From contig JAEDNR010000087.1 of NCBI GenBank assembly GCA_016302405.1, forward strand, positions 1-7,456: a DNA stretch of 7,456 nucleotides. The letters run 5' to 3'. Shown here piece after piece: positions 1 to 5,861 of the stretch. How positions within the stretch are numbered: the stretch's first letter is position 1; each line of letters starts with the position of its first letter. The DNA is from Oscillospiraceae bacterium (GTDB taxonomy: Bacteria > Bacillota > Clostridia > Oscillospirales > Oscillospiraceae). The notes below the pieces were generated by a model. It did not search any database, was not told the DNA's origin, and saw nothing but the letters and a program-made list of their open reading frames with translations. A program made the translations under genes and the position numbers.

Positions 1-42
1 GGGGGATTCCCACACCAGTCTGAGGACTGGTTCGGAATGACA
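1..42 (-). repeat. Hairpin repeat, type A, copy 1
   Basis: Bases 5-42 are identical over 38 bases to 6112-6149. The core is a 7-bp stem ACCAGTC (14-20) / GACTGGT (25-31) with a TGAG loop, inside a second stem made by ATTCC and GGAAT. Read on the minus strand it aligns with the type B repeat at 5871-5917. It is listed as minus so that type B defines the forward sense. It is probably a small non-autonomous interspersed repeat. The left end may be cut by the window edge. Confidence 0.85.
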
Positions 43-80
43 CATAAATTGGAACACAGCCGCTTATACGAGCTCCCCCC

Positions 81-104
81 GGTACCAGTGTGCGCACTGG
101 TACC
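81..104. repeat. Perfect 10-bp hairpin, relative of the A/B repeats
   Basis: GGTACCAGTG (81-90) and CACTGGTACC (95-104) are perfect reverse complements around a TGCG loop. The inner ACCAGTG/CACTGGT stem is the stem of the type A/B repeat family, but the outer stem differs. No T-run follows on either strand, so it does not look like an intrinsic terminator. Confidence 0.7.
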
Positions 105-105
105 A

Positions 106-145
106 CCCCCCTCATAAATGCGGGGGGCGAGGGCGCTCCCGCGCC
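106..145. other. GC-rich inverted repeats
   Basis: A run of six C (106-111) faces a run of six G (122-127). It is followed by GGCGC (132-136) TCCC GCGCC (141-145). These are two adjacent hairpin-forming segments in non-coding DNA. No function can be assigned. Confidence 0.4.
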
Positions 146-171
146 ACAGCAACTGTCGAACCGTGTTAATG

Positions 172-190
172 CGCTAAACGATCATTTAGC
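172..190 (+). repeat. Solo copy of MITE terminal motif CGCTAAACGATCATTT
   Basis: The 16 bases at 172-187 are identical to 2965-2980, the right end of the MITE-like element at 2796-2980. Here the motif continues to TTTAGC, so 173-190 is a near-palindrome (GCTAAA...TTTAGC). It may be a decayed or excised element end, or a preferred insertion site. It lies about 45 bp upstream of the -35 box of the next gene. Confidence 0.6.
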
Positions 191-218
191 TGCATAATTT
201 CGGCAAGCATTTTATGCA
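191..218. promoter_or_regulatory. Dyad TGCATAA-N14-TTATGCA upstream of promoter
   Basis: TGCATAA (191-197) and TTATGCA (212-218) are perfect 7-base inverted arms with centres about two helical turns apart. They sit 16 bp upstream of the -35 box at 235. The position and AT-rich symmetry would suit an activator or repressor site, but no regulator is identified. Confidence 0.35.
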
Positions 219-234
219 AGAATAAGCAATTTAT

Positions 235-263
235 TTGACGCGGGAATTTCTCTGTGGTATGAT
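235..263 (+). promoter_or_regulatory. Sigma-A-type promoter for the 335-2679 gene pair
   Basis: A TTGACG -35 box (235-240), a 17-bp spacer and a TATGAT -10 box (258-263) give a near-consensus housekeeping promoter. Transcription would start around 270, leaving a leader of about 65 bases. The leader can form a weak hairpin (GCGG 276-279 with CCGC 288-291) followed by TCTTTTC. That could act as an early pause or attenuator, but the evidence is thin. Confidence 0.75.
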
Positions 264-334
264 TATTTTGTTGAGGCGGTAGAAAGGCCGCTCTTTTCAC
301 CATCCGCTGAAAGCATGACAGAGAGGCGCAGGGT

Positions 335-1039
335 ATGAACAGAGCAGAGGAATTCATCGAAGAATATAAAAAGCTGGAAGAATCCGTCCGCCGGGTTTAC
401 CGCCTGACAAGAGAACAGTCCGTGATCGGCGAGCTGAAAAAACAGCGGGGCTTTGAAGACATGAAAGCCGAGATCCAAAGCTGCGCGGACCTGCGAAACT
501 TTCTTCAGCACAATTCCAGGCTGGGCGAAAGCTACGCGGCAGAGCCTACGGCGGCGGCAATCGCATTTGTTAAGGAACTGACCGCCATGGTCAACAACCG
601 CCCCCGGTGCCGGGATATCTGTGTCCTCAAAAAGGATATTATCTGGCGGGGGCTGGATGACCCGGTGAAGCCGGCTATGGAGCAGATGCGTCTGCTGGGC
701 CACAGCAGCATTCCCATACTCCGCGACGGACGGGTGATCGGCGTATTCGATGAACGGTCTCTTTTCCAGTATGTTTCCCGGTGCAGCGGGAACGTGTTCC
801 CGCCGGAGGGCACTCTGACTTTCCGGGATCTGGAACCCTACACCTCTGTTTCGGAACGGAACATGCGTGCCTTTGCCTTTGTAAGCATGAACGCCTATGT
901 GGATGATGTTGTGGCGCTGTTTGAAAAACGGCTGGAAGACGGCAAGCGGATTCGTTTGGTTCTGCTCACCAATTCCGGTAAGCCCACGGACCGGCTCCGG
1001 GGGATCCTTACCCCCTGGGACATCATCGCCCATTCCTGA
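335..1039 (+). CDS. HEPN-like N-terminus with two CBS domains
   Basis: The protein is 234 residues, with no signal peptide or membrane segment, so it is probably cytoplasmic. Residues 1-90 are helical and contain DLRNFLQH (52-59), an RX4H motif (R54, H59) typical of HEPN nucleotide-binding or ribonuclease domains. Residues 93-148 form a CBS motif with the characteristic IPILRDGRVIGVFDERSLF stretch. Residues 162-234 form a second, ending GILTPWDI. CBS pairs usually bind adenine nucleotides, so an energy- or nucleotide-sensing role is plausible, but the true function is unknown. The start is chosen for a GAGAGG ribosome binding site at 321-326, 8 bases ahead of the ATG. A seven-codon mini-ORF (315-338) overlaps the start. 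The amidohydrolase gene follows 56 bases downstream. The CBS assignment is secure. The HEPN assignment rests on one motif and the helical context. Confidence 0.85.
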   Translation: MNRAEEFIEEYKKLEESVRRVYRLTREQSVIGELKKQRGFEDMKAEIQSCADLRNFLQHNSRLGESYAAEPTAAAIAFVKELTAMVNNRPRCRDICVLKKDIIWRGLDDPVKPAMEQMRLLGHSSIPILRDGRVIGVFDERSLFQYVSRCSGNVFPPEGTLTFRDLEPYTSVSERNMRAFAFVSMNAYVDDVVALFEKRLEDGKRIRLVLLTNSGKPTDRLRGILTPWDIIAHS

Positions 1040-1055
1040 ATGCCGGGGGCATTTT
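1039..1055 (+). terminator. Short terminator-like hairpin between the two genes
   Basis: AATGCC (1039-1044), GGG, GGCATT (1048-1053) and then TT begin at the stop codon of the CBS gene. A 6-bp stem with only four T's in total is weak. It would at most reduce read-through into the amidohydrolase gene. Confidence 0.25.
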
Positions 1056-1095
1056 CAAGAACACAAAATGATAAATACAGTCAGGAGGCCTATTC

Positions 1096-2679
1096 ATGAA
1101 AACGCTGCTGAAAAACGGTATGCTCTATGACGGAAGCGGAGCCGCTCCGGTAAAGGGTGATATTCTCATCGAGGATGACCGCATTATTCAGGTGGGCGGA
1201 GAGATCACCGCCGATGCGGATCAGGTTATGGACGCAGCCGGGCGCATGGTCTGCCCCGGTCTCATCGATGCCCACTCTCACAACGACTTTTTCTACGACC
1301 GGCCGGATGCCGAGAAATTCTATAAGCCCTTTCTTCAGCAGGGGATTACCACCCAGATCACCGGCAACTGCAGCTTCTCCCCTTTCGGTACGGATCCCGA
1401 CACGCCCTATAGGGACAAACTGGGTGGCGGCCTGTTCGATACCCAAAACCCCGGAAGCTTTGCCGACTTCAAGGCCCGGGCTGCAGGGAATCTCTATGTG
1501 AACCTGGTGCCCCTGATTGGACAGGGCTCCGTCCGCGCGGGTATCGCCGGCTTTGACCCCACCCCCTTTACCGCCGAACAGATCCAGGAGGAACTGGGCC
1601 ATGTGCGGGAGGCTATGGAGGGCGGCGCTTTCGGCGGTTCCCTGGGCTTTATGTATGAGCCGGACCGGTATGCCAAAAGCGACGAGATTCTCGCCTTTGC
1701 CCGGGAAATCGCAAAATACGACGGAATCGTCACGATACATCCCCGGGCCTGCTCCGCTGTCAGCGCGGACTATCCCCTCCTGACCAAAAAGTCCCATTTG
1801 GAGCTGGCGCTGGACGAGGCCGTGGATATTATGAAGAAATCCGGCTGTAAATTGGAGTATTCCCATCTGATTTTCACCGGTAAGCGCAGCTGGGGTCTGA
1901 AAGATAAAATGCTTGCAGTGTTCCACCGGGAGCATGCCGCCGGCTCCCCCATCGCCTATGATAACTACGCCTTCCACTACGGTGCCTCGGTCATCACCGT
2001 GGTGTACCCGGAGTGGTACGCGTCCCTTTCCAAAGAGGAAGCAAAGAAGCCCATCAATCGTCTGAAGCTGGAACTTACCATCCTCATGTACCGGAAGGTG
2101 CTGGGCATTGACTGGGAGGATATGGTGGTGGCCTATATCTCCGACGAGCACCCGCAGTATGAGGGCAAAACAATTCCCGAGATTGCTGCGGAGGAAGGCC
2201 TTTCCAATCTGGATATGTACCTGAAGCTGGTCGACCTGTCCAATCGCAGCGGCAGCATCTATCTGGGCAAATACTATAACGACGACATTGTGCGCACCCT
2301 CATGGAGGATGACCTGTCCATATTCATGACGGATGCCTGGGTAGAAGAAAAGGGACTGCAGAACATCGCCGCCTTCCAGACCTTCCCCCAGTTCTTCCTC
2401 CTGGCAAAGCGCTGGGGCATCCCCTATGAAACAATCGTCCGGAAAATGACCGGCGCCACCGCTGACCGCTTTGGCATCCCGGAGCGCGGCTATCTGCGCC
2501 CGGGTTACAAGGCAGATATTACAGTGCTGGATATGGATGCCTTGTCTGTGGATGAAAAGAAGCCCGACGCGGCACCCGGAGGCATCGCACATGTATTCGT
2601 CAACGGCTGTCCGGTGATCCGGGACGGCAGCTATCTCGGCGGCAGAAACGGTGAGGTTGTGCTGAAAAAACGGGATTGA
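1096..2679 (+). CDS. D-aminoacylase-type amidohydrolase
   Basis: This 527-residue protein matches the N-acyl-D-amino-acid deacylase branch of the amidohydrolase superfamily, whose members hydrolyse N-acyl-D-amino acids to a free D-amino acid and an acid. The usual landmarks appear in order: N-terminal beta-sandwich start (residues 1-50), PGLIDAHSHND (54-64; metal ligands H60, H62), GNCSF (90-94; metal ligand C92), TIHPRA (213-218; H215), EYSHL (254-258; H257), TDAW (412-415; catalytic D413), and a C-terminal RFGIPERGYLRPGYKADITV (458-477). The length is normal for the family, and there is no signal peptide. A perfect AGGAGG (1083-1088) lies 7 bases before the ATG. Some signatures are altered: HSHND replaces HTHDD, and the HPRxxGTFPR segment reads as QNIAAFQTFPQFF (422-434), so substrate specificity may differ. 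It is probably co-transcribed with the CBS gene. Confidence 0.88.
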   Translation: MKTLLKNGMLYDGSGAAPVKGDILIEDDRIIQVGGEITADADQVMDAAGRMVCPGLIDAHSHNDFFYDRPDAEKFYKPFLQQGITTQITGNCSFSPFGTDPDTPYRDKLGGGLFDTQNPGSFADFKARAAGNLYVNLVPLIGQGSVRAGIAGFDPTPFTAEQIQEELGHVREAMEGGAFGGSLGFMYEPDRYAKSDEILAFAREIAKYDGIVTIHPRACSAVSADYPLLTKKSHLELALDEAVDIMKKSGCKLEYSHLIFTGKRSWGLKDKMLAVFHREHAAGSPIAYDNYAFHYGASVITVVYPEWYASLSKEEAKKPINRLKLELTILMYRKVLGIDWEDMVVAYISDEHPQYEGKTIPEIAAEEGLSNLDMYLKLVDLSNRSGSIYLGKYYNDDIVRTLMEDDLSIFMTDAWVEEKGLQNIAAFQTFPQFFLLAKRWGIPYETIVRKMTGATADRFGIPERGYLRPGYKADITVLDMDALSVDEKKPDAAPGGIAHVFVNGCPVIRDGSYLGGRNGEVVLKKRD

Positions 2680-2795
2680 CCCGCCGGTTATCAGAAAATC
2701 GTTTAGCGGGCAAGGCCCGCGGCAAATGCGTTACGCACTTTGGGTGGTAGACGCACATCCTTTGGGCCCCTCGACCGCAGGCGCAGTGCTATGGT
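2680..2795. other. Non-coding spacer bounded by ATCGTTTA motifs
   Basis: I see no gene here. ATCGTTTAGCGG (2698-2709) is the exact inverse of CCGCTAAACGAT (2964-2975), and the same ATCGTTTA recurs at 2801-2808. The segment between starts with a GCGGGC-AAG-GCCCGC hairpin (2706-2720) and also holds a GCGTTACGC palindrome (2728-2736). No T-run follows either, so no clear terminator for the amidohydrolase gene is seen. It may be the outer part of a larger nested element covering 2698-2980. Confidence 0.45.
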
Positions 2796-2980
2796 AAATG
2801 ATCGTTTAATTGACAATTGACAATGGAAAATTGACAATTAAGGAATCCCTTCGGGATGATTTTAATAAATAATCCGGGCAAAAGCGTCTAAATTATTTCA
2901 AAAATGTCCCGTAGGGACACAATAATTGTCAACTGTCAATTGTCAATTGTCAATTCGGCGAAGCCGCTAAACGATCATTT
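2796..2980. mobile_element. MITE-like element with heptad subterminal repeats
   Basis: The 185-bp segment is bounded by perfect 13-bp inverted repeats, AAATGATCGTTTA (2796-2808) and its complement (2968-2980). Just inside lie heptad arrays. On the left is TTGACAA in four units, the third degenerate (2810-2837). On the right are four inverted units, TTGTCAA or CTGTCAA (2926-2953). The interior holds two hairpins, ATCCC-TTC-GGGAT (2845-2857) and TGTCCC-GTA-GGGACA (2905-2919), and no credible ORF. This architecture fits a miniature inverted-repeat transposable element moved in trans. No obvious target duplication was found. Confidence 0.7.
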
Positions 2981-3013
2981 TCCGCTTTGCTGCAACAGTC
3001 CCATAAGCATCTA

Positions 3014-3043
3014 CTGCCCTGAAAGCATTCGCTCTCAGGGCAG
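3014..3043 (-). terminator. Hairpin after the AI-2E family gene
   Basis: CTGCCCTGA (3014-3022) and TCAGGGCAG (3035-3043) are perfect 9-bp arms, starting 5 bases past the TAA of the minus-strand gene. On the minus strand the T-tract is poor (TAGATGC). On the plus strand the following bases are T-rich, so it may serve better as a terminator for rightward read-through. Confidence 0.55.
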
Positions 3044-3047
3044 CTGT

Positions 3048-4322
3048 TTATTCTTTGTTCTGTTCTTCTTTTGCCTGCGCGTCTTGTTTCTTCGGAAAGC
3101 GCAGGCGCGTTTTTTGGGGCCGTATCCGCTGCCGGCGCTTCTGGTAGGCAGTCTGCAGGTCCGGGGGCTGGTCCATCAGCTTTTCCGCCGGAATATGCCG
3201 CGCGGCCACCCGGGCAGCGGTGTACTCGCCCAGGAGGGTATACAGCACCGAAACCAGGGGGATCATCACCAGCATACCGCCCACGCCCATAAGGCCGCCG
3301 CCCACTGTCACCGCCACCAGCACCCACATGCCGGGCAGGCCGATGGAGGTGCCCACCACTCTGGGATAGATCAGATTGTTTTCCAGCTGCTGAATCACCA
3401 GAAACATGGCCACAAAGGTCACCGCCTGAATGGGGCTGTCCACCAGAATGAAGAAAGCGCCCAGCACACAGCCGACAAAGGCGCCCACCACCGGCACCAG
3501 CGCCGTCACCGCGATGATAACGCTGACGAGGGATACATAGGGCATCCGGAAAATCAGCATGGCAACGGCAAAAAGGCATCCCAGAATACAGGCCTCCAGG
3601 CACTGGCCGGAAATAAACTTGGAAAAGGTCGCGTTGGTCAGGCGGAGAATCCGAATGATCTCGTCGCTGCCGCGCTCCGGCAGAAAGGCATAGAGAATCC
3701 GTCTGCCCTGCCGGGCCAGAATCTCCTTTCGGGTCAGGCAGTAGATGGCAAAAAACAGGCTGATAAAAATATTGACAACAGCACCGGTGACGCTGCCGAT
3801 GGCGGAAAACGCGCTGTCCACAATGGTCCCGGCGCTGTTGCCCAGGAAGGAAAAGGTTCTCTGAAGCACAGCATTCCAATCCACATTGGATAGCTCGGGG
3901 TTTTCCTCCACCCAGGCGCGCAGCTCCGGGTGTTTCTCCAGAAACAGCAGCATACTCTCCCCCGCCCGTTTGATAAACGGCGGGATCCGGGTAGACAGCG
4001 TTTCCACGGTCTTTTCAATCTGAGGAATCAGCAGTCCCACCACCCCGGCAAAAATCAGCACAATGAGGCCAATGGTCATCACCAGTGCCAGCCCCCGGCG
4101 CAGACCGGGCTTGCGGATATCGGAAAGCTGCTTTTCCACACCCCGCATGGGCACATTGAAAACAAACGCCACAGCAGCCCCCGTAACAAAGGGGGACAGC
4201 AGCGCGGCGACCGTGCTCCACACCGCCTGGACCCGCTGGGTGTCCGTTAAAAGCCAGATAAGAAACAGCAGTCCTGCCAGGCACAGAAAGATCCTGTGAA
4301 TCAGTTTTTTGTCCAACTGCAT
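3048..4322 (-). CDS. AI-2E family transporter (PerM/YdiK-like)
   Basis: This 424-residue polytopic membrane protein has hydrophobic segments near residues 10-27, 34-55, 78-100, 172-195, 243-260, 262-292, 296-312 and 328-362. The long extramembrane loop after the third helix (about 101-165) and the conserved block QQLENNLIYPRVVG-SIGLPGMW (311-333) identify the AI-2E (UPF0118) family. FISGQ (237-241) and PVVGAF (277-282) are further family marks. Members include exporters and putative ion or quorum-signal transporters, and some Bacillus relatives (YtvI) act in sporulation. The substrate here cannot be inferred. The C-terminus (393-424) is an unusual, strongly basic then acidic cytoplasmic tail. 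The start is supported by AAAGGAG (4330-4336, complement) 7 bases upstream. The gene lies 107 bases downstream of the threonine aldolase gene on the same strand, but probably has its own promoter. Confidence 0.9.
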   Translation of the reverse strand: MQLDKKLIHRIFLCLAGLLFLIWLLTDTQRVQAVWSTVAALLSPFVTGAAVAFVFNVPMRGVEKQLSDIRKPGLRRGLALVMTIGLIVLIFAGVVGLLIPQIEKTVETLSTRIPPFIKRAGESMLLFLEKHPELRAWVEENPELSNVDWNAVLQRTFSFLGNSAGTIVDSAFSAIGSVTGAVVNIFISLFFAIYCLTRKEILARQGRRILYAFLPERGSDEIIRILRLTNATFSKFISGQCLEACILGCLFAVAMLIFRMPYVSLVSVIIAVTALVPVVGAFVGCVLGAFFILVDSPIQAVTFVAMFLVIQQLENNLIYPRVVGTSIGLPGMWVLVAVTVGGGLMGVGGMLVMIPLVSVLYTLLGEYTAARVAARHIPAEKLMDQPPDLQTAYQKRRQRIRPQKTRLRFPKKQDAQAKEEQNKE

Positions 4323-4337
4323 GGAAACGCTCCTTTC

Positions 4338-4360
4338 CCGGAAAAGGAATCCTTTTCCGG
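4338..4360 (-). promoter_or_regulatory. 23-bp perfect palindrome next to RBS
   Basis: Two 11-base arms, CCGGAAAAGGA (4338-4348) and TCCTTTTCCGG (4350-4360), are perfect inverse copies around one base. The palindrome lies in the presumed leader of the AI-2E gene, ending one base from its AAAGGAG site. As DNA it could be an operator. As RNA it makes a 10-bp hairpin. The arm nearer the start codon (TCCTTT) could instead pair with AAAGGA of the ribosome binding site, giving two mutually exclusive folds. Confidence 0.55.
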
Positions 4361-4384
4361 TGGGATCGGGTATTTTTCTTCCGT

Positions 4385-4416
4385 ATTATATCCTTTTCTC
4401 CCGGGGGAACGGTGAA
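4385..4416 (-). promoter_or_regulatory. Likely promoter of the AI-2E gene
   Basis: On the minus strand there is a perfect TATAAT (4385-4390). The only -35-like hexamer nearby is TTCACC (4411-4416) with a long 20-bp spacer, so the -35 is weak. The start would be near 4378, placing the palindrome at 4338-4360 in the leader. Confidence 0.4.
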
Positions 4417-4429
4417 CAAGCTGTGAATT

Positions 4430-5473
4430 TTACCGCTTCAGCAAACGGCGCAGGTCGGCACACAGCACGTCCACCGCTTCTTCCCGGGTTGCCCAGCTTG
4501 TGCAGAAGCGGACAGCCCGGTGACATTCATCTACCCGCTCCTGCTCGCAGAAAACGTATTTCTCACTGAGCTGCGCCAGCACCGCGTCCGGCAGAATGGG
4601 GAAAAGCTGGTTGGTTACCCCGGGAACCAGGAACGGTACGCCCAGTCCTTCCAGCTCCTCCCGAAGCCGGTCAGCCAGCCGGTCAGCGTGCTCCCCAAGC
4701 TTCAGGTACAGCCCATCCTCCATGAGGACCTCAAACTGAAGCCCCAGCAGACGGCCCTTGGCCAGCATGCCGCCCTGGTGCTTGATCATATACCGGAAGT
4801 CCCGGTTGATGGCAGGGTTTCCAATAACCACGGCTTCGCCGAACAGTGCCCCAACCTTGGTGCCGCCGATGTAAAACACATCGCACAGACGGGCGATATC
4901 CAAAAGGGTCAGGTCATTGCTTTCCGCTGCCAGGGCATAGCCCAGCCGTGCGCCGTCCAGGAACAGGTACAGTCCCAGCTCCCGGCAGACCCCGGACAGC
5001 GCCTCCAGCTCCCGGCGGCTGTACAGGGTGCCCAGCTCCGTGGACTGGGAAATATACACCATTGCCGGCTGGACCGTGTGTTCAAAACTGGGATCTTTCC
5101 GGTGGGCCAGCACCGCGTCGCGCACCTGCTCCGCGGTAATCTTTCCCTCGTGGGCAGAAAGGGGCAGACACTTGTGTCCGGTGCCTTCCACCGCTCCCGT
5201 CTCATGGCCGTTGATGTGGGCGGAGGCGGCGCAGAGCACCCCCTGGTAGGGCCGCAGCGCGGCGGCAATCACGGTAAAGTTGGCCTGGGTCCCGCCCACC
5301 AGGAAGTGAACCCCCAGATCCTCCCTGCCGCACAGGGCGCGGATCTTCTCCGCCGCCCGGGCGCAGAATGCGTCCTCCCCATACCCGGGGGTCTGGACAT
5401 AGTTTGTTTTTACCAGGGCCTCCAGAATCTTTTCATGGCAGCCCTCGCTGTAATCATTGTTGAAATAAAGCAT
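4430..5473 (-). CDS. ltaE: Low-specificity L-threonine aldolase family
   Basis: The 347-residue protein belongs to the fold-type I PLP lyases of the threonine aldolase/beta-eliminating lyase family, which cleave L-threonine or allo-threonine to glycine and acetaldehyde. Visible signatures are NNDYSEG near the start, GGTQAN (60-65) for the PLP phosphate, H86 in SAHINGHETGA (ring stacking), LDGARLG (172-178) with D173 for the PLP nitrogen, and IGGTKVGALFGEA (202-214) with K206 as the Schiff-base lysine. Length and order are normal for the family. The reading frame stays open upstream to about 5809, but that extension is repeat DNA. The start at 5473 is chosen for AGGGAG (5481-5486, complement) 7 bases away and because MLYFNNDYSEG matches the family N-terminus. 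Related beta-eliminating enzymes cannot be excluded. The gene symbol is by family resemblance. Confidence 0.9.
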   Translation of the reverse strand: MLYFNNDYSEGCHEKILEALVKTNYVQTPGYGEDAFCARAAEKIRALCGREDLGVHFLVGGTQANFTVIAAALRPYQGVLCAASAHINGHETGAVEGTGHKCLPLSAHEGKITAEQVRDAVLAHRKDPSFEHTVQPAMVYISQSTELGTLYSRRELEALSGVCRELGLYLFLDGARLGYALAAESNDLTLLDIARLCDVFYIGGTKVGALFGEAVVIGNPAINRDFRYMIKHQGGMLAKGRLLGLQFEVLMEDGLYLKLGEHADRLADRLREELEGLGVPFLVPGVTNQLFPILPDAVLAQLSEKYVFCEQERVDECHRAVRFCTSWATREEAVDVLCADLRRLLKR

Positions 5474-5497
5474 GGGTGATCTCCCTTTCTCATAATG

Positions 5498-5526
5498 AAT
5501 ATATATCTGATTTACGCAGTAAACAA
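5498..5526 (-). promoter_or_regulatory. Probable promoter of the threonine aldolase gene
   Basis: The minus strand has TTGTTT (5521-5526), a 17-bp spacer and TATATT (5498-5503), about 25 bp upstream of the start codon. It abuts the end of the inverted-repeat element beginning at 5528, so insertion could have altered upstream control. Confidence 0.45.
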
Positions 5527-5527
5527 A

Positions 5528-5861
5528 CAAATTGGAATACAGGTTATCGGCTTTAGTAAGCACACTGACATATTGGAATTTGGCGCACTGGCGCGAAGCG
5601 CAATCGCTTCCCCCGGGGGGAAGCTGTCGAGCGCAGCGAGACTGATGAGGAACGGCGAAACAGAGCGATTTTCCATGCAGTTCGTAAAAAAAGCACGATT
5701 TGAAAAGCTGTACGTTCTTATTTGCCTGCGCCCCAATCAGAAAATGTCGCCGTTCCTCATCCGCCCCTGCGGGGCACCTTCCCCCCGGGGGAAGGTATTG
5801 GCCCGCCAATTTACAATTTCACGATCAGCTTATTAAAGCCGATAGCCTGAATTGGAATTTG
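5528..5861. mobile_element. 334-bp fold-back (MITE-like) element
   Basis: The outer inverted repeats are 34 bases each (5528-5561 and 5828-5861), matching at 29 of 34 positions by my alignment. Inside are a 17-base pair of arms, CTTCCCCCGGGGGGAAG (5607-5623) and its complement (5777-5793), and a perfect 15-base pair, GATGAGGAACGGCGA (5644-5658) with its complement (5747-5761). All three pairs are nested and co-linear, so the whole segment could fold into one long interrupted hairpin. The 88-base centre has no credible gene. No transposase is encoded, so any mobility would need help in trans. Confidence 0.7.

Noticed and set aside
335..1039. HEPN/MNT toxin-antitoxin module
   Set aside because: No nucleotidyltransferase partner is adjacent, and the following gene is a metabolic amidohydrolase.
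1090..2592. A 500-codon open frame on the minus strand opposite the amidohydrolase gene
   Set aside because: It is an antisense shadow of a GC-rich gene. The plus-strand product has clear family motifs, while this one has no recognisable domain.
2810..2870. Promoters made by the TTGACA units of the heptad array
   Set aside because: No TATAAT-like box occurs at 16-18 bp from any unit inside the element.
2810..2953. CRISPR-like array suggested by short tandem repeats
   Set aside because: The units are contiguous heptads in inverted arrays, without unique spacers.
2904..3893. A 329-codon plus-strand frame opposite the AI-2E gene
   Set aside because: The composition (histidine- and glutamine-rich, no domain) is typical of the reverse of a membrane-protein gene, and it begins inside a repeat.
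3048..4322. A quorum-sensing (AI-2) system
   Set aside because: Family name alone does not show AI-2 transport, and no luxS or lsr-type gene is present.
4520..5479. A 319-codon plus-strand frame opposite the threonine aldolase
   Set aside because: It is an antisense shadow. The minus strand encodes all PLP-enzyme motifs.
5474..5809. N-terminal extension of the threonine aldolase to the ATG at 5809
   Set aside because: The extra residues come from inverted-repeat DNA, and a good ribosome site and the family-typical N-terminus support the start at 5473.
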